From: Vulcanimicrobiota bacterium
GTDB taxonomy: Bacteria > Vulcanimicrobiota > Xenobia > Xenobiales > JADMJV01
Direction of reading: 5' to 3'
Assembly: GCA_017307785.1 (NCBI GenBank)
Contig: JAFKGI010000011.1
Span: 62,001-126,000, forward strand
DNA length: 64,000 bases
A program made the position numbers and the translations under genes. The notes under the pieces are model-generated. The model did not search any database. It was not told where the DNA came from and saw nothing but the letters and a program-made list of their open reading frames with translations. Positions 51,559 through 59,865 of the stretch are shown piece by piece (the first letter of the stretch is position 1; each line of letters opens with the position of its first letter).

Positions 51559-53139
51559 ATGAATCTCGCCGACCTGGCCGCCCGCCTCATCATGATCAAT
51601 ATTCCCGGTCCGGAGCTAGGACCTGAGTGCGTCCAGCACCTGTCCTCGCATCGCTGGGGCGGAGTCCTGCTCTTTGCTCACAACCTCCAGGACCGACCTA
51701 AACTGGTCAAACTCATGGAGCAAATGGAAGAACTTTGCGATCCCATCGTCGCCATCGACCAGGAAGGCGGACTGGTGGACCGCGTGCGCTTTCCCGACAG
51801 CGTCCTCACCCCCGGCCTGATGGCCCTGGGCGCAGCCGGCGATCCGGAACTGACTCGCGAGGCTCACGAAATCATGGGTCGACAACTCCATGAATTGGGC
51901 TTTCACGTCGATTTCGCTCCTTGCGTCGACATCAATACCAACCCGGATAATCCCATCATAGGCGTGCGTTCCTTCGGGGAAGACCCGGAGGAAGTAAGCC
52001 GCCAGGGTCAAGCCGCCTGCGTGGGGCTTCGTCAAGGTGGCGTGGCCGCTACCGCCAAGCATTTCCCAGGCCACGGCGCGACCGCCCTGGACTCTCACCT
52101 CTCTCTACCGACTCTGCCGCATTCCTTCGACCGCCTGCGCTCTCAAGAACTGGTGCCCTTTCAGGGCTGTGTGGAAGCGGGTTGCGAGGCAGTCATGACG
52201 GCCCATATCACCTTTCCCGATCTGGATTCCCGGCCCGGGCGACCGGCCACCCTTTCCCAACCCATCTTGAACGGATTGTTGCGACAACTGCTGCACTTCG
52301 AGGGCGTCATTTTCACCGACTCCATGGAGATGAAAGCGATCGCCGAGCACTACGGCGCGGGCGAATCAGCGGTGATGGCCATCGAAGCCGGTGCGGACAT
52401 GATCATCTGCGGTCGCGGCTACCCGGAACACAAGGAAGCGGTCCAGGCTCTGGTCGAGGCTGTGAAGAGTGGCCGCATCCAGCGAGACCGCCTGGAAGAG
52501 TCCCTACGTCGCCTGGAATTGATGCGCGACTCGCTGCCGACCGGCAAGCGCCTCCACTACAACCCCCATTTTTCTGAACAGAACGAGCAAATGCGCAAGA
52601 TCGTGGAGCGCACCATCACCCTGGTTCGCAACGAAGAATTGCTACCGTTGCGCACCGGCAAAGTGCTGGTTCTGAGTCCTGACCTGCTGCCGCTGACGCC
52701 CCTGGGCGAAATGCGCCGCAGCGACGGGGCCCTGCAGCACATGCACCTGGAGGGAGTGGACGTGCAGGAAGCCCACTATCCCGCCGAAACTCGCGGTCCC
52801 GCGCTAGAGCACATCCTGCAGCAGGCACGCTCTTGCGACACCGTGCTTTTCACCGTCTATGCCCGCCACCGGCTACCGGATGCCACTCGCGAGTTGGGCG
52901 AGCGCCTGCTGGAAGCGAATCCCCGCACCGTGATGGTCAGCCTCTCCAGTCCCTACGTTATGCGCGACCTGCCCAACGTGCCCGCCTTCATCTGCAGCTA
53001 CAACTACACTCCACTGAGCATGCAGGCTCTGGGTAAGGTCCTGAGCGGCCACCTGCAACCGACGGGTCAACTCAGCGTAAGCATTCCCGGACTTTACCAG
53101 CGCGGTCATAGCCTGAGCTATCCGGCGGCCAAAGCTTGA
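51559..53139 (+). CDS. Glycoside hydrolase family 3 beta-N-acetylhexosaminidase-like
   Basis: 526 residues. The TIM-barrel domain has 'IVAIDQEGGLVDRV' near 62, 'FAPCVDINTNPDNPIIGVRS' near 120, the NagZ-type signature 'TAKHFPGHGATALDSH' near 165 (catalytic His on the flexible loop) and the nucleophile Asp in 'IFTDSMEMKAI' near 253. A C-terminal second domain (about 345-526) makes it longer than proteobacterial NagZ (about 340) and like Gram-positive NagZ forms. Such enzymes remove GlcNAc from muropeptides during cell-wall recycling. No signal peptide is seen, so it is probably cytoplasmic. Confidence 0.9.
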   Translation: MNLADLAARLIMINIPGPELGPECVQHLSSHRWGGVLLFAHNLQDRPKLVKLMEQMEELCDPIVAIDQEGGLVDRVRFPDSVLTPGLMALGAAGDPELTREAHEIMGRQLHELGFHVDFAPCVDINTNPDNPIIGVRSFGEDPEEVSRQGQAACVGLRQGGVAATAKHFPGHGATALDSHLSLPTLPHSFDRLRSQELVPFQGCVEAGCEAVMTAHITFPDLDSRPGRPATLSQPILNGLLRQLLHFEGVIFTDSMEMKAIAEHYGAGESAVMAIEAGADMIICGRGYPEHKEAVQALVEAVKSGRIQRDRLEESLRRLELMRDSLPTGKRLHYNPHFSEQNEQMRKIVERTITLVRNEELLPLRTGKVLVLSPDLLPLTPLGEMRRSDGALQHMHLEGVDVQEAHYPAETRGPALEHILQQARSCDTVLFTVYARHRLPDATRELGERLLEANPRTVMVSLSSPYVMRDLPNVPAFICSYNYTPLSMQALGKVLSGHLQPTGQLSVSIPGLYQRGHSLSYPAAKA

Positions 53140-53975
53140 AGATCCGCATCGGTCATACCCCAGATGCCGACGATGCCTTCATGTTCTACGGCATTAACCA
53201 GGGCCGGGTGAATACCTCGGGGTTGGAGATCTCGCACGAACTGCAGCCGATGCAGCAGCTCAACCGCTGGTCCTTGGAAGGGACACTGGAAATGACGGCC
53301 TTTTCCTTCGCCGCCTTCGCCCAGTCATTTCGGCACTACCGGCCCATTCAGTGCGGCATCAGTCTGGGGCACGGCACCGGGCCCCTGGTCGTTGCTCGTC
53401 CCGAAACCAGCGAAGCGGAAGTGAAGGCAGGCCTGCTGGCCAGCCCTGGCGACCTTACCTCAGCCCACTGGCTCACCCATCTGTGGAGCCCGGGACAGCA
53501 AACTCGACAGGTTCGTTTCGATCAGACACTGGAAGCGGTGCTGTCCGGCGACACCGTGGCCGCAGTGGTCATTCACGAAGGCCAGATGAGCTACCGGGAA
53601 GCCGGGCTCAAGCTGGTGGTCGACCTCGGTGCCTGGTGGCACCAGGAGACGGGACTACCGATTCCTTTGGGAGTGAACGGCGTGCGCCGCGACCTGTCGG
53701 AGGCAGTCCAGCAACAACTTGCGCAGGCGCTCCACGACAGCATCGCGCTGGCCTTAAGGGAAGTCGAGCCCGCCCTCGATCAAGCCCTTCCCCTGGCCAG
53801 GGGTCTGGACCGTGACCGCTGTCGCGAGTTCGTGCTGCGCTATGTCAATCAGTCGACTCTGGATCCTGGTCCGGACGGCCTGCGAGCAGTGGCGGAGTTC
53901 TATCGCCGCGCCCACGCGGCCGGATTGACGCCCGAGCCACTCCAGCCCGACTGGGTGGTGCCGGCTACCTCTTAG
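53136..53975 (+). CDS. MqnD-like protein (menaquinone futalosine pathway or related substrate-binding enzyme)
   Basis: 279 residues from a TTG overlapping the preceding stop (TTGA). The family opening 'IRIGHTPDADDAFMFYGI', 'AFSFAAFAQSF' near 50, 'CGISLGHGTGPLVVAR' near 71 and 'AAVVIHEGQMSY' near 145 (putative active-site His) match the MqnA/MqnD periplasmic-binding fold. MqnD converts cyclic de-hypoxanthine futalosine to 1,4-dihydroxy-6-naphthoate. Other mqn genes are not in the window, so the assignment to menaquinone synthesis is by family only. It converges on the next gene with an 11-base overlap. Confidence 0.78.
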   Translation: MKIRIGHTPDADDAFMFYGINQGRVNTSGLEISHELQPMQQLNRWSLEGTLEMTAFSFAAFAQSFRHYRPIQCGISLGHGTGPLVVARPETSEAEVKAGLLASPGDLTSAHWLTHLWSPGQQTRQVRFDQTLEAVLSGDTVAAVVIHEGQMSYREAGLKLVVDLGAWWHQETGLPIPLGVNGVRRDLSEAVQQQLAQALHDSIALALREVEPALDQALPLARGLDRDRCREFVLRYVNQSTLDPGPDGLRAVAEFYRRAHAAGLTPEPLQPDWVVPATS

Positions 53976-54450
53976 GAAAAATCGAGAACTGGATGATCTT
54001 CCCGCCCTCCGCCTGAGCCTCCACACCCTTATCCGGCCATGCGTAGACGGTCTTCTGCGGAAACCCCTTGGCGGTGGGGAGATTGTGTTGAATCATGCCG
54101 GTTCCAAAGGCATTTTGCAACTGCAAGGCGGGAGAGCCGATCTTCAAACCGCCGGCAATCTGGACTTCCACCGAACGTCCTCCACCGCTAAAGCTCGTTT
54201 TCTTGACGACGATCTCGATGATTTTCTTCGCCTGGCATTGGGTCTCAATGCCTTCTTTATAGATCAGATACTCACCGCCCAGACTGCCGCCAACTCGGCG
54301 GTCCGGAGTCAAGAAGCGGGTCGGGTCTAAATACCCCTGGCCCAACTTGACTGGGCCCACTCCAACCCCGGCCTCAAAAGGCCAACTCTCTCCCCAGGCC
54401 AACGAGCCCAAACTTGCGGCCAGCACCGCTCCTATCACCAAACTCTTCAT
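53965..54450 (-). CDS. Small secreted protein
   Basis: 161 residues with a signal peptide ('SLVIGAVLAASLGSLAWG', cleavage near 19). The mature part is beta-strand-like, with 'VGVGPVKLGQGYLDPTRFL' near 29 and 'QLQNAFGTGMIQHNLP' near 110; the opening recalls periplasmic 'GVGPVKLGQS' proteins, possibly lipocalin- or PepSY-like, but no family is assigned. ATG at 54450 with AAGGAG 7 bases upstream. It overlaps the upstream membrane protein gene by ATGA, so both are made together. Confidence 0.7.
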   Translation of the reverse strand: MKSLVIGAVLAASLGSLAWGESWPFEAGVGVGPVKLGQGYLDPTRFLTPDRRVGGSLGGEYLIYKEGIETQCQAKKIIEIVVKKTSFSGGGRSVEVQIAGGLKIGSPALQLQNAFGTGMIQHNLPTAKGFPQKTVYAWPDKGVEAQAEGGKIIQFSIFPKR

Positions 54451-55391
54451 TTCTTCTCCTTCGTGTGTCCCAGCACGGCCACACCCATGCTGCCCAGGAA
54501 TGCCCAGAGCGGCACCAGGTACCACTCCAGGTCGAGCGCCCGCTTATACTCGCGAGCATCTTCGTAGTAAGTCCATTGCCGCACCACTTCGTCGCGCTGG
54601 CGAAAGCCCCAGTTCAGAGCCAGACTGAGCGGTATCGCCAGCCACCAGTGACGGCGACTGATCCCCGCCAGCGTGACCGCTACCAGAGCAGCCAGGCCGC
54701 CCAACATCCAGGTGTGCCGCAAGGCGGGAATCGCACCTACCGCGCCGGCCCAGGGCGGACCTCCGGCCGCGGCTTCCACGCTTAACTCGATAGCCTTGCT
54801 GTAGGCACCAAAGTGGCGCTGATAGGTCGCGGCTTGACCGGTCACCGGCTGAAAGTCGCGGGAGAGCAGCTTTAATTCCGGCGCCAGGGCCACCTGAACA
54901 TCGCTCTCGCCGACATGGTGCCAGGCCCGGCGTAGCGGGAAGATCAGTCGCAAATGATGGCTGGTCTCGCTACGAAAGTTTAGCTTGTGCAGCCCTGAGA
55001 ACTTGAGCTCGCCCTTCTCGCGAGGTAAAAGGATCAGATGAAAGATGGAAACCCGGGTCATTTCCTGACCAGGAGAATCTGGAATCTGCATGACCAAACG
55101 CTCTTGCTGCAGCTCTTTGCCGTTCCAGGTAACGTGACTGGCAGCATCTCCGTTTAGCAGCATAAACTGCTCGTCACAGGCCATATCGTCTTCATTGGAA
55201 AGTTCAGCTCGAGACTCCATTGCAACATTGCCCGGAGTAACTCGCTGCCGGTAGTCCACTTTGATCGACAGGTTTCGAATAGCCAGGCGGGACGGAGGTC
55301 GCAACGGGTGCAGCATCCAGGGAGCGGGGCCTTCTTCGGCGGCGACGGGCGCAACCAGCAGAGCCGCCATCACTAACATCTTGAATATCAT
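54447..55391 (-). CDS. Exported protein with C-terminal membrane segments
   Basis: 314 residues. A signal peptide ('MLVMAALLVAPVAAEE') is followed by a beta-rich extracytoplasmic domain (about 20-215) and then two or three hydrophobic segments (about 225-305) with an Arg/Lys-rich C-terminal tail ('GHTKEKK'). The ATG at 55391 is preferred over a TTG farther upstream because it gives a clean signal peptide. No family is recognised. It is translationally coupled to the small secreted protein downstream. Confidence 0.68.
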   Translation of the reverse strand: MIFKMLVMAALLVAPVAAEEGPAPWMLHPLRPPSRLAIRNLSIKVDYRQRVTPGNVAMESRAELSNEDDMACDEQFMLLNGDAASHVTWNGKELQQERLVMQIPDSPGQEMTRVSIFHLILLPREKGELKFSGLHKLNFRSETSHHLRLIFPLRRAWHHVGESDVQVALAPELKLLSRDFQPVTGQAATYQRHFGAYSKAIELSVEAAAGGPPWAGAVGAIPALRHTWMLGGLAALVAVTLAGISRRHWWLAIPLSLALNWGFRQRDEVVRQWTYYEDAREYKRALDLEWYLVPLWAFLGSMGVAVLGHTKEKK

Positions 55392-55456
55392 TCGTCGACG
55401 CCAGGCTTCGGTTCGCTGCGGAGGCAACCTGCCGAAAGCCTGCGAAGCCGAGAGGT

Positions 55457-56095
55457 ATGCTTTACGATTTCTCTCAAATCACGGGACGAGACGCCTACAA
55501 ACTGGTCGTATCCACCATTGTCCCCCGCCCCATCGCCTGGGTAACCAGCCAGAACACGCAAGGACAATTGAATGTTGCACCCTTTTCGTTCTTCAATGCC
55601 ATGGCCGGCGACCCACCCACCCTGGTGTTGGGCATCGGCAGCCGGGAGGAAGGCGGTCCCAAAGATACCCTGCGCAATATCCTGGAGACCGGACAGTTCG
55701 TGGTCAACCTGGTGAATGAAGAGTTAGCCAAACAAATGAACATAACGGCGACCCCTTTCAGCTACGGAGTGAGTGAGGCCGAGAAAGCTGCCCTGGCCAC
55801 CACGCCATCCAGCCAGGTCCGTCCGCCGCGCCTGGCGGCCAGCCCCGTATCCTTCGAATGCGAACTCAGCCAGACCGTTGCCGTGTCGGAGACCAGCACC
55901 ATCGTGATCGCCCGAGCCCTGGCGTGCCACATCGACGATCGCTATATGCTGAACGCGGAAAAATACTATGTCAACACGCCGGAGCTCAAGCTCGTTGGCC
56001 GCATCCACGGGGCCGGCTGGTACACCACCACCCACGAACTCTTCCAAATGGAACGCTACACGGTCGCCCAGTGGGAAACCGAGAACGGAGGCTAG
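55457..56095 (+). CDS. Flavin reductase-like protein (FMN-binding split barrel)
   Basis: 212 residues. The family signature is clear: 'YKLVVSTIVPRPIAWVTS' at 14-31, 'NVAPFSFFNAMAGDPPTL' near 39, 'KDTLRNILETGQFVVNLV' near 69 and 'AASPVSFECEL' near 128. This DIM6/NTAB-type split barrel binds FMN and usually reduces flavin with NAD(P)H or handles aromatic substrates. A GAGAGG site lies only one base from the ATG. Its stop shares CTAG with the MFS transporter gene. No partner oxygenase is nearby. Confidence 0.86.
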   Translation: MLYDFSQITGRDAYKLVVSTIVPRPIAWVTSQNTQGQLNVAPFSFFNAMAGDPPTLVLGIGSREEGGPKDTLRNILETGQFVVNLVNEELAKQMNITATPFSYGVSEAEKAALATTPSSQVRPPRLAASPVSFECELSQTVAVSETSTIVIARALACHIDDRYMLNAEKYYVNTPELKLVGRIHGAGWYTTTHELFQMERYTVAQWETENGG

Positions 56096-57831
56096 TCCTC
56101 GTCTTCGGGAACCGGAGGCCTGTCGGTATCGGGAACAGGCATCAACTGGTCATCGCAGAGCAGTAAATGGGTGACCCTGGGCTTTTCCGGCCCGACATGA
56201 AGAGCGTAGGCAAACTCCGCCACTTGTTGCTCGTGTGCGGTGACCCGATCATGTTGGCGCAGATGAGCCTCCCAACTCTCCTCCAAGTAGACTTCTCGGT
56301 AGAGCGCCGGCTCTTCGATATCCACAAAAAGCCCCCAGCGTAAGACGCCATTCTGCAGACGCTGCTGACGAATGGCCTGCATACGGATGCCGAACTCACT
56401 CGCATTCTCCGGCTCAATCTGGTATTCCACCGTCACCAGCACCGGGCCCTGATCCATCTCGATCGGATACTTCACATTTGGGTGGGGCCAATGGTGAGAG
56501 GGATGGAGATTCAGGTCTTCTCCCGAGCGCACCGGAGCAAGCCAACTGGAAATCATGGCCACTCCCAGCATAATCCCGCCCCACAGCATTCCCTGGCGCA
56601 ATCCATACGCTTCAGCCACTCGACCCCAGGTCGCGCTTCCGGAGGAAGCAGCGGCAAAGTAGCAGAGCAGATAGACCGACATGGCCCGGGAACGCACCCA
56701 GGCCGGTGCCACCGACTGCACGGAAAAGTGCAGATTACTCAGGATACAGATCCAGCAAGCTCCCCCGAGATACATTCCAACAAAGGGGACCCAGTACCAG
56801 CGGGTCTGACTCAAGGCCATCAGAATCAGCGCGAAACCGACCCAGTGCAGGTCGATAATCTGATTCACCGTCATGCGATGGCGTAGCCGCGGCAGCCAGA
56901 CCGTGCTGCTAACAGCCGCGCCCAACCCGAACAGGCCCACCATGCCACCGTAGGCCTCGGAGTTCATGCGATACACGGTACGTACCAGCAAAGGCAAAAG
57001 CGCCCAGAGCGCACTGCTACCGAACACAAAGAGAGCCACCCGCAGGAGCACGTTGCGCATTCGAGGAGAGTGGCGGACGTGCTGCAGCCCAACCCTCACG
57101 GCACCAAAAAAGCGCTCCGCCCGCACACGCTGTCTCTTGGGCTTGGGCTTCCAGCGAAAAAGCACGACCAGCACGCCACAGAAGGAACAGGTATTAAGTG
57201 CGAACCCCCAGGCGGGATGGAGGTAAATCAGCAAAACCCCGGCTAAACCAGGGCCCAGCGCACGGGCCAGGCTGATGGCCAATCCCTGCAAACTGACGGC
57301 CGGCGCCAGATTATGACGGTTGACAACCGTCGGTAGCACGGCGTGCCAGGCCGGAGAGTTGAGAGCCGAGGCAATCGACAGAATGACCGTCCCCGCCAGC
57401 AGACCATAGGCGTTCAACTGTCCCCGCAAAGCCAACACGGCCATGGCCAGCGCCGTCGACATCATGCAAAGTTGGGTGGCCAGCAAGTAGCGACGGCGGT
57501 CCACCACGTCCGCGATGGCCCCGGCCGGCAGAGCCAATAGAAACATCGGAGTGGTGTTGGCGACCTGAACGAGCGAGTTCATCCAGGCGTTGCCGGGCGC
57601 CAGGCTGGTCATCATCCAACTGGCTGAAACCTCGTGCACCCAGGTTCCCAAATTCGAAGCCAGGGTCGCGAACCAGAGCGCCCGGAAAAGGCGATTGCGC
57701 AGCGGGGTCCAGGGGCTACGCTGGAGAACTGGCGGACTGTTTTCTATCGGGGGATGTAGCGCAAATTCATCCGCCTCCCGATCGGGGTCAGCCCCTTCAG
57801 AGGCTTTATCCGTGCTGGACTGCGAGTCCAT
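56092..57831 (-). CDS. MFS transporter with extra C-terminal soluble domain
   Basis: 579 residues. About twelve transmembrane segments lie between residues 45 and 450, with the MFS loop motif 'GAIADVVDRRRYLLATQ' near 100. It resembles the EntS/MFS_3 group. The C-terminal about 110 residues ('PVLVTVEYQIEPENASEF', 'GLFVDIEEPALYREVYLEES') look like a dimeric antibiotic-biosynthesis-monooxygenase (ABM)-type ferredoxin-like fold, an arrangement also found in other MFS_3 proteins. The acidic tail ends 'VPEDED'. ATG at 57831; a GTG one codon earlier is possible. The cargo is unknown. Confidence 0.85.
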   Translation of the reverse strand: MDSQSSTDKASEGADPDREADEFALHPPIENSPPVLQRSPWTPLRNRLFRALWFATLASNLGTWVHEVSASWMMTSLAPGNAWMNSLVQVANTTPMFLLALPAGAIADVVDRRRYLLATQLCMMSTALAMAVLALRGQLNAYGLLAGTVILSIASALNSPAWHAVLPTVVNRHNLAPAVSLQGLAISLARALGPGLAGVLLIYLHPAWGFALNTCSFCGVLVVLFRWKPKPKRQRVRAERFFGAVRVGLQHVRHSPRMRNVLLRVALFVFGSSALWALLPLLVRTVYRMNSEAYGGMVGLFGLGAAVSSTVWLPRLRHRMTVNQIIDLHWVGFALILMALSQTRWYWVPFVGMYLGGACWICILSNLHFSVQSVAPAWVRSRAMSVYLLCYFAAASSGSATWGRVAEAYGLRQGMLWGGIMLGVAMISSWLAPVRSGEDLNLHPSHHWPHPNVKYPIEMDQGPVLVTVEYQIEPENASEFGIRMQAIRQQRLQNGVLRWGLFVDIEEPALYREVYLEESWEAHLRQHDRVTAHEQQVAEFAYALHVGPEKPRVTHLLLCDDQLMPVPDTDRPPVPEDED

Positions 57832-58471
57832 CACCGCTCGAATCGGGCGTGGTGGGAGGGGTCCAAAAACGGAAGATAATCATCCAGACCATCGTGGCGG
57901 CCCAGATGTAATAGAAGACGAAATAGGTCAGCAGAATCGCCAGAACAAACAGCCCCACCTTGAGCTCGCCAGCCGGATAGACTTTGGCGAAAAAGTACAG
58001 TCCGCTCAAATGCGTCAGCAAACCGGCCAGAGCCAGCGTTCCGCAGAAGGGACGGGCCGCCGGACGAAGGCGGGCCAGATTCGGCAGCATCTCCAGAGAG
58101 GCACAAAGCCAGAGCAGACCTCCACCGGCGGCATGGGCCAGTAGAATGACCGGGAGAAAATCAGCTCGGCCCCTCAAGCTTGAGGCCCACCAGCCCAACA
58201 AGGACGTCGCGACCATTAAGAGCCCGCCGGGCGGGCCAATCCAGAGCCAGAGTCGAGTCCAATCCGAATCCGGCCCAATGGCCCGTGAGGCCGGCGACTT
58301 GCGCAACAACCAACGGGCAGATTCGATTCCTCCATAAGACATCCAGAACTGAATCGCGGTCAGTAAGGCTGGGAAGTAAGCCGGACGCGAGATCGGATGG
58401 CTGCGAAACACGTGAAAAGCGTAAAACTCGGCCACTGTCACGGCAATGAAGGTTAGAATCAGGCGTTTCAC
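57806..58471 (-). CDS. Multi-pass membrane protein of unknown function
   Basis: 221 residues with about six hydrophobic segments and few charged loops. The start is taken at the GTG at 58471, which overlaps the stop of the deformylase gene by GTGA; this gives the usual basic residue-then-hydrophobic N-terminus ('VKRLILTFIAVTVAEFYAF'). No motif is recognised. Its end overlaps the MFS gene start by 26 bases, so def, this gene and the transporter form one transcription unit. Confidence 0.7.
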   Translation of the reverse strand: MKRLILTFIAVTVAEFYAFHVFRSHPISRPAYFPALLTAIQFWMSYGGIESARWLLRKSPASRAIGPDSDWTRLWLWIGPPGGLLMVATSLLGWWASSLRGRADFLPVILLAHAAGGGLLWLCASLEMLPNLARLRPAARPFCGTLALAGLLTHLSGLYFFAKVYPAGELKVGLFVLAILLTYFVFYYIWAATMVWMIIFRFWTPPTTPDSSGDGLAVQHG

Positions 58472-59001
58472 GTGGACGCTCCTTGCGGGTATTCTTGCGG
58501 ATCGAAACGAGGCTGGACGCCCTTGCGCCGAAAAACGTCGGTCCTCAGGCAACTCACTCGATCCAAAAAGAGAACACCGTCGAGATGGTCGAGTTCGTGC
58601 TGCAGACAGACTGCTTCGAAGCCCTCGCTTTCGAGAACGCGCGGGTTACCCTGCAAATCCAGCGCCTGCACCAGGATTTTACTGTAACGGCGCACGCTGG
58701 CAGTAAAGTCGGGAATCGACAAGCAACCCTCGCGACCGGTCACCGAACCTTCTTTTCCAACCAGTTCGGGGTTCAGCAAAACCAGCAGGCCGTGACCAGG
58801 ATGCTTGGGAGAGACGTCCACCACAAAAATGCGCAGGTCGTGGCCGATCTGAGGAGCGGCCACTCCTACCCCGGGCCCGGCCTGCATTGTGTCCACAAGG
58901 TCCTGCGCGACCTGCTGCACGAGCGGGTCACGCCAATCCGCGGGGCGACAGACCTTCTTGAGAATCGGGTCGGGATAAAGAACGATGGGCTGGACACCCA
59001 A
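58468..59001 (-). CDS. def: Peptide deformylase
   Basis: 177 residues. The enzyme removes the formyl group from the N-terminal Met of new proteins. All three metal-site motifs are present: 'GPGVGVAAPQIG' (43-54), 'EGCLS' (91-95) and 'QHELDHLDG' (134-142), which contain the Cys and two His metal ligands and the catalytic Glu. TTG start, 2 bases after the stop of the ACT-domain gene, with a CGGAGC site upstream. No fmt gene is adjacent. Confidence 0.95.
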   Translation of the reverse strand: MGVQPIVLYPDPILKKVCRPADWRDPLVQQVAQDLVDTMQAGPGVGVAAPQIGHDLRIFVVDVSPKHPGHGLLVLLNPELVGKEGSVTGREGCLSIPDFTASVRRYSKILVQALDLQGNPRVLESEGFEAVCLQHELDHLDGVLFLDRVSCLRTDVFRRKGVQPRFDPQEYPQGAST

Positions 59002-59003
59002 GA

Positions 59004-59546
59004 CTACAGAAGCTCCGATTCCAGCCGGCGCACACTGATGTCGACTTTCAGTTCCTGGCTCAAGCCGAAGAGTTCTTCTTTCAGTTGCTGCTCGGTCAAG
59101 GCGCGAGGTGCTTCCACTTCCAACAGCATGATGTAAACGGAGCCCTTGGCCTGAATCACTCGAGTACTCAGGTCGGTAATGTTGATGTTTCGCTCGGCCA
59201 GAAAGCCCGTGGTGCGCGACACGATGCCCGGATGGTCGGCCCCGTAGACGGAAACGACATAGGGAACTCCCGGCTCCTTAGGCTCGGGCTTGTGCGCCTC
59301 TTCCAATTCGCTGAGGCTTAACTGCAGATGCAGGTTCTGGCTGACTCGGAGGAACTCGGCTCGCAGTTGCTCCAGGTCGGTGTCGGAGTTCGGCGTCACC
59401 ACCAACAGCATGGCGAATTGCCCCCACAGGATGGTCATCGCGGAATCTTCGATGTTACAGCCGGCACGAAAGAGAATCTCGGTGACAGCCGAGACGATTC
59501 CAGGCTGGTCGTGACCGATAGCGGATAGGGAAAATCGTTTGGACAA
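59004..59546 (-). CDS. Two-ACT-domain protein (GcvR-like)
   Basis: 180 residues. Two ACT domains are seen: 'RFSLSAIGHDQPGIVSAVTE' near 3-23 and 'PYVVSVYGADHPGIVSRTTG' near 93-112, each with the (D/H)xPGIV ligand loop. This layout matches GcvR and related amino-acid-sensing regulators. TTG start at 59546 with GGAGG 4 bases upstream; the longer frame above it is rejected because it lacks family similarity and would run through the regulatory region of the divergent operon. It may bind glycine or serine, but this is inference. It is transcribed away from the methionine-salvage operon. Confidence 0.82.
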   Translation of the reverse strand: MSKRFSLSAIGHDQPGIVSAVTEILFRAGCNIEDSAMTILWGQFAMLLVVTPNSDTDLEQLRAEFLRVSQNLHLQLSLSELEEAHKPEPKEPGVPYVVSVYGADHPGIVSRTTGFLAERNINITDLSTRVIQAKGSVYIMLLEVEAPRALTEQQLKEELFGLSQELKVDISVRRLESELL

Positions 59547-59646
59547 GTTACCTCCGTCTCCGAAATTGCGCTTCTGGGCCGAAAAAGAAATTCCTGGAGT
59601 GTCAAAACTGGTCTCTATGAACGCGGTGACGGGTTCTGTCACACCG

Positions 59647-59675
59647 TTGACGCTACCAAACACGTGTGCTAACCT
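59647..59675 (+). promoter_or_regulatory. Sigma-70-type promoter of the polycysteine leader and mtn operon
   Basis: TTGACG (59647-59652), a 17-base spacer, and TAACCT (59670-59675) preceded by TG at 59667-59668 (extended -10). Transcription is expected to start at about 59682-59683, that is, at the ATG of the leader ORF. Confidence 0.7.
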
Positions 59676-59682
59676 GCTGCCC

Positions 59683-59775
59683 ATGCCGATCACTAAATCG
59701 CTCTACATGAACAACGAGTTCTGCTGCTGTCAGGACTGTTGTTGTCTTTGTGGACAAGGTCGTCAGTCCGGTTAA
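59683..59775 (+). CDS. Polycysteine leader peptide, probably leaderless
   Basis: A 30-codon ORF (or 22 codons from a second ATG at 59707). Seven of ten consecutive codons from 59722 to 59751 are Cys ('FCCCQDCCCLCG'). It has no ribosome binding site, but the promoter places the transcript start at its ATG, so it would be read as a leaderless mRNA. Polycysteine leaderless ORFs are known in mycobacteria as cysteine-responsive attenuators of sulfur genes. The stop lies 90 bases before mtnB. A metallothionein-like function of the peptide is less likely, because it is so short and the downstream RNA can form the expected switch. Confidence 0.6.
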   Translation: MPITKSLYMNNEFCCCQDCCCLCGQGRQSG

Positions 59776-59784
59776 CCCGAGACA

Positions 59785-59857
59785 GGCGGCCTGCAGAACG
59801 CGGTGGGCCGGCCCAAAATCCTCTGAGCGCTTGGCCTTTCCGCCCTTCGAGAAAGGA
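59785..59857 (+). promoter_or_regulatory. Putative translational attenuator in front of mtnB
   Basis: CCTTTC (59835-59840) can pair with GAAAGG (59851-59856) and hide the AAGGA ribosome binding site of mtnB. An upstream GGCGG (59785-59789) is complementary to CCGCC (59840-59844) and could form a competing helix that frees the site. A 12-bp palindrome TGGGCCGGCCCA (59804-59815) lies between them. A ribosome finishing the leader ORF at 59775 would cover the GGCGG; one stalled at the Cys codons would not. Confidence 0.5.
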
Positions 59858-59865
59858 ACCCAGAT

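Noticed and set aside
59683..59775. Reading the Cys-rich ORF as a metallothionein
   Set aside because: It is very short, sits exactly at a promoter start, and precedes a site-masking hairpin of a sulfur gene, so a regulatory leader explains more; metal binding is not excluded.
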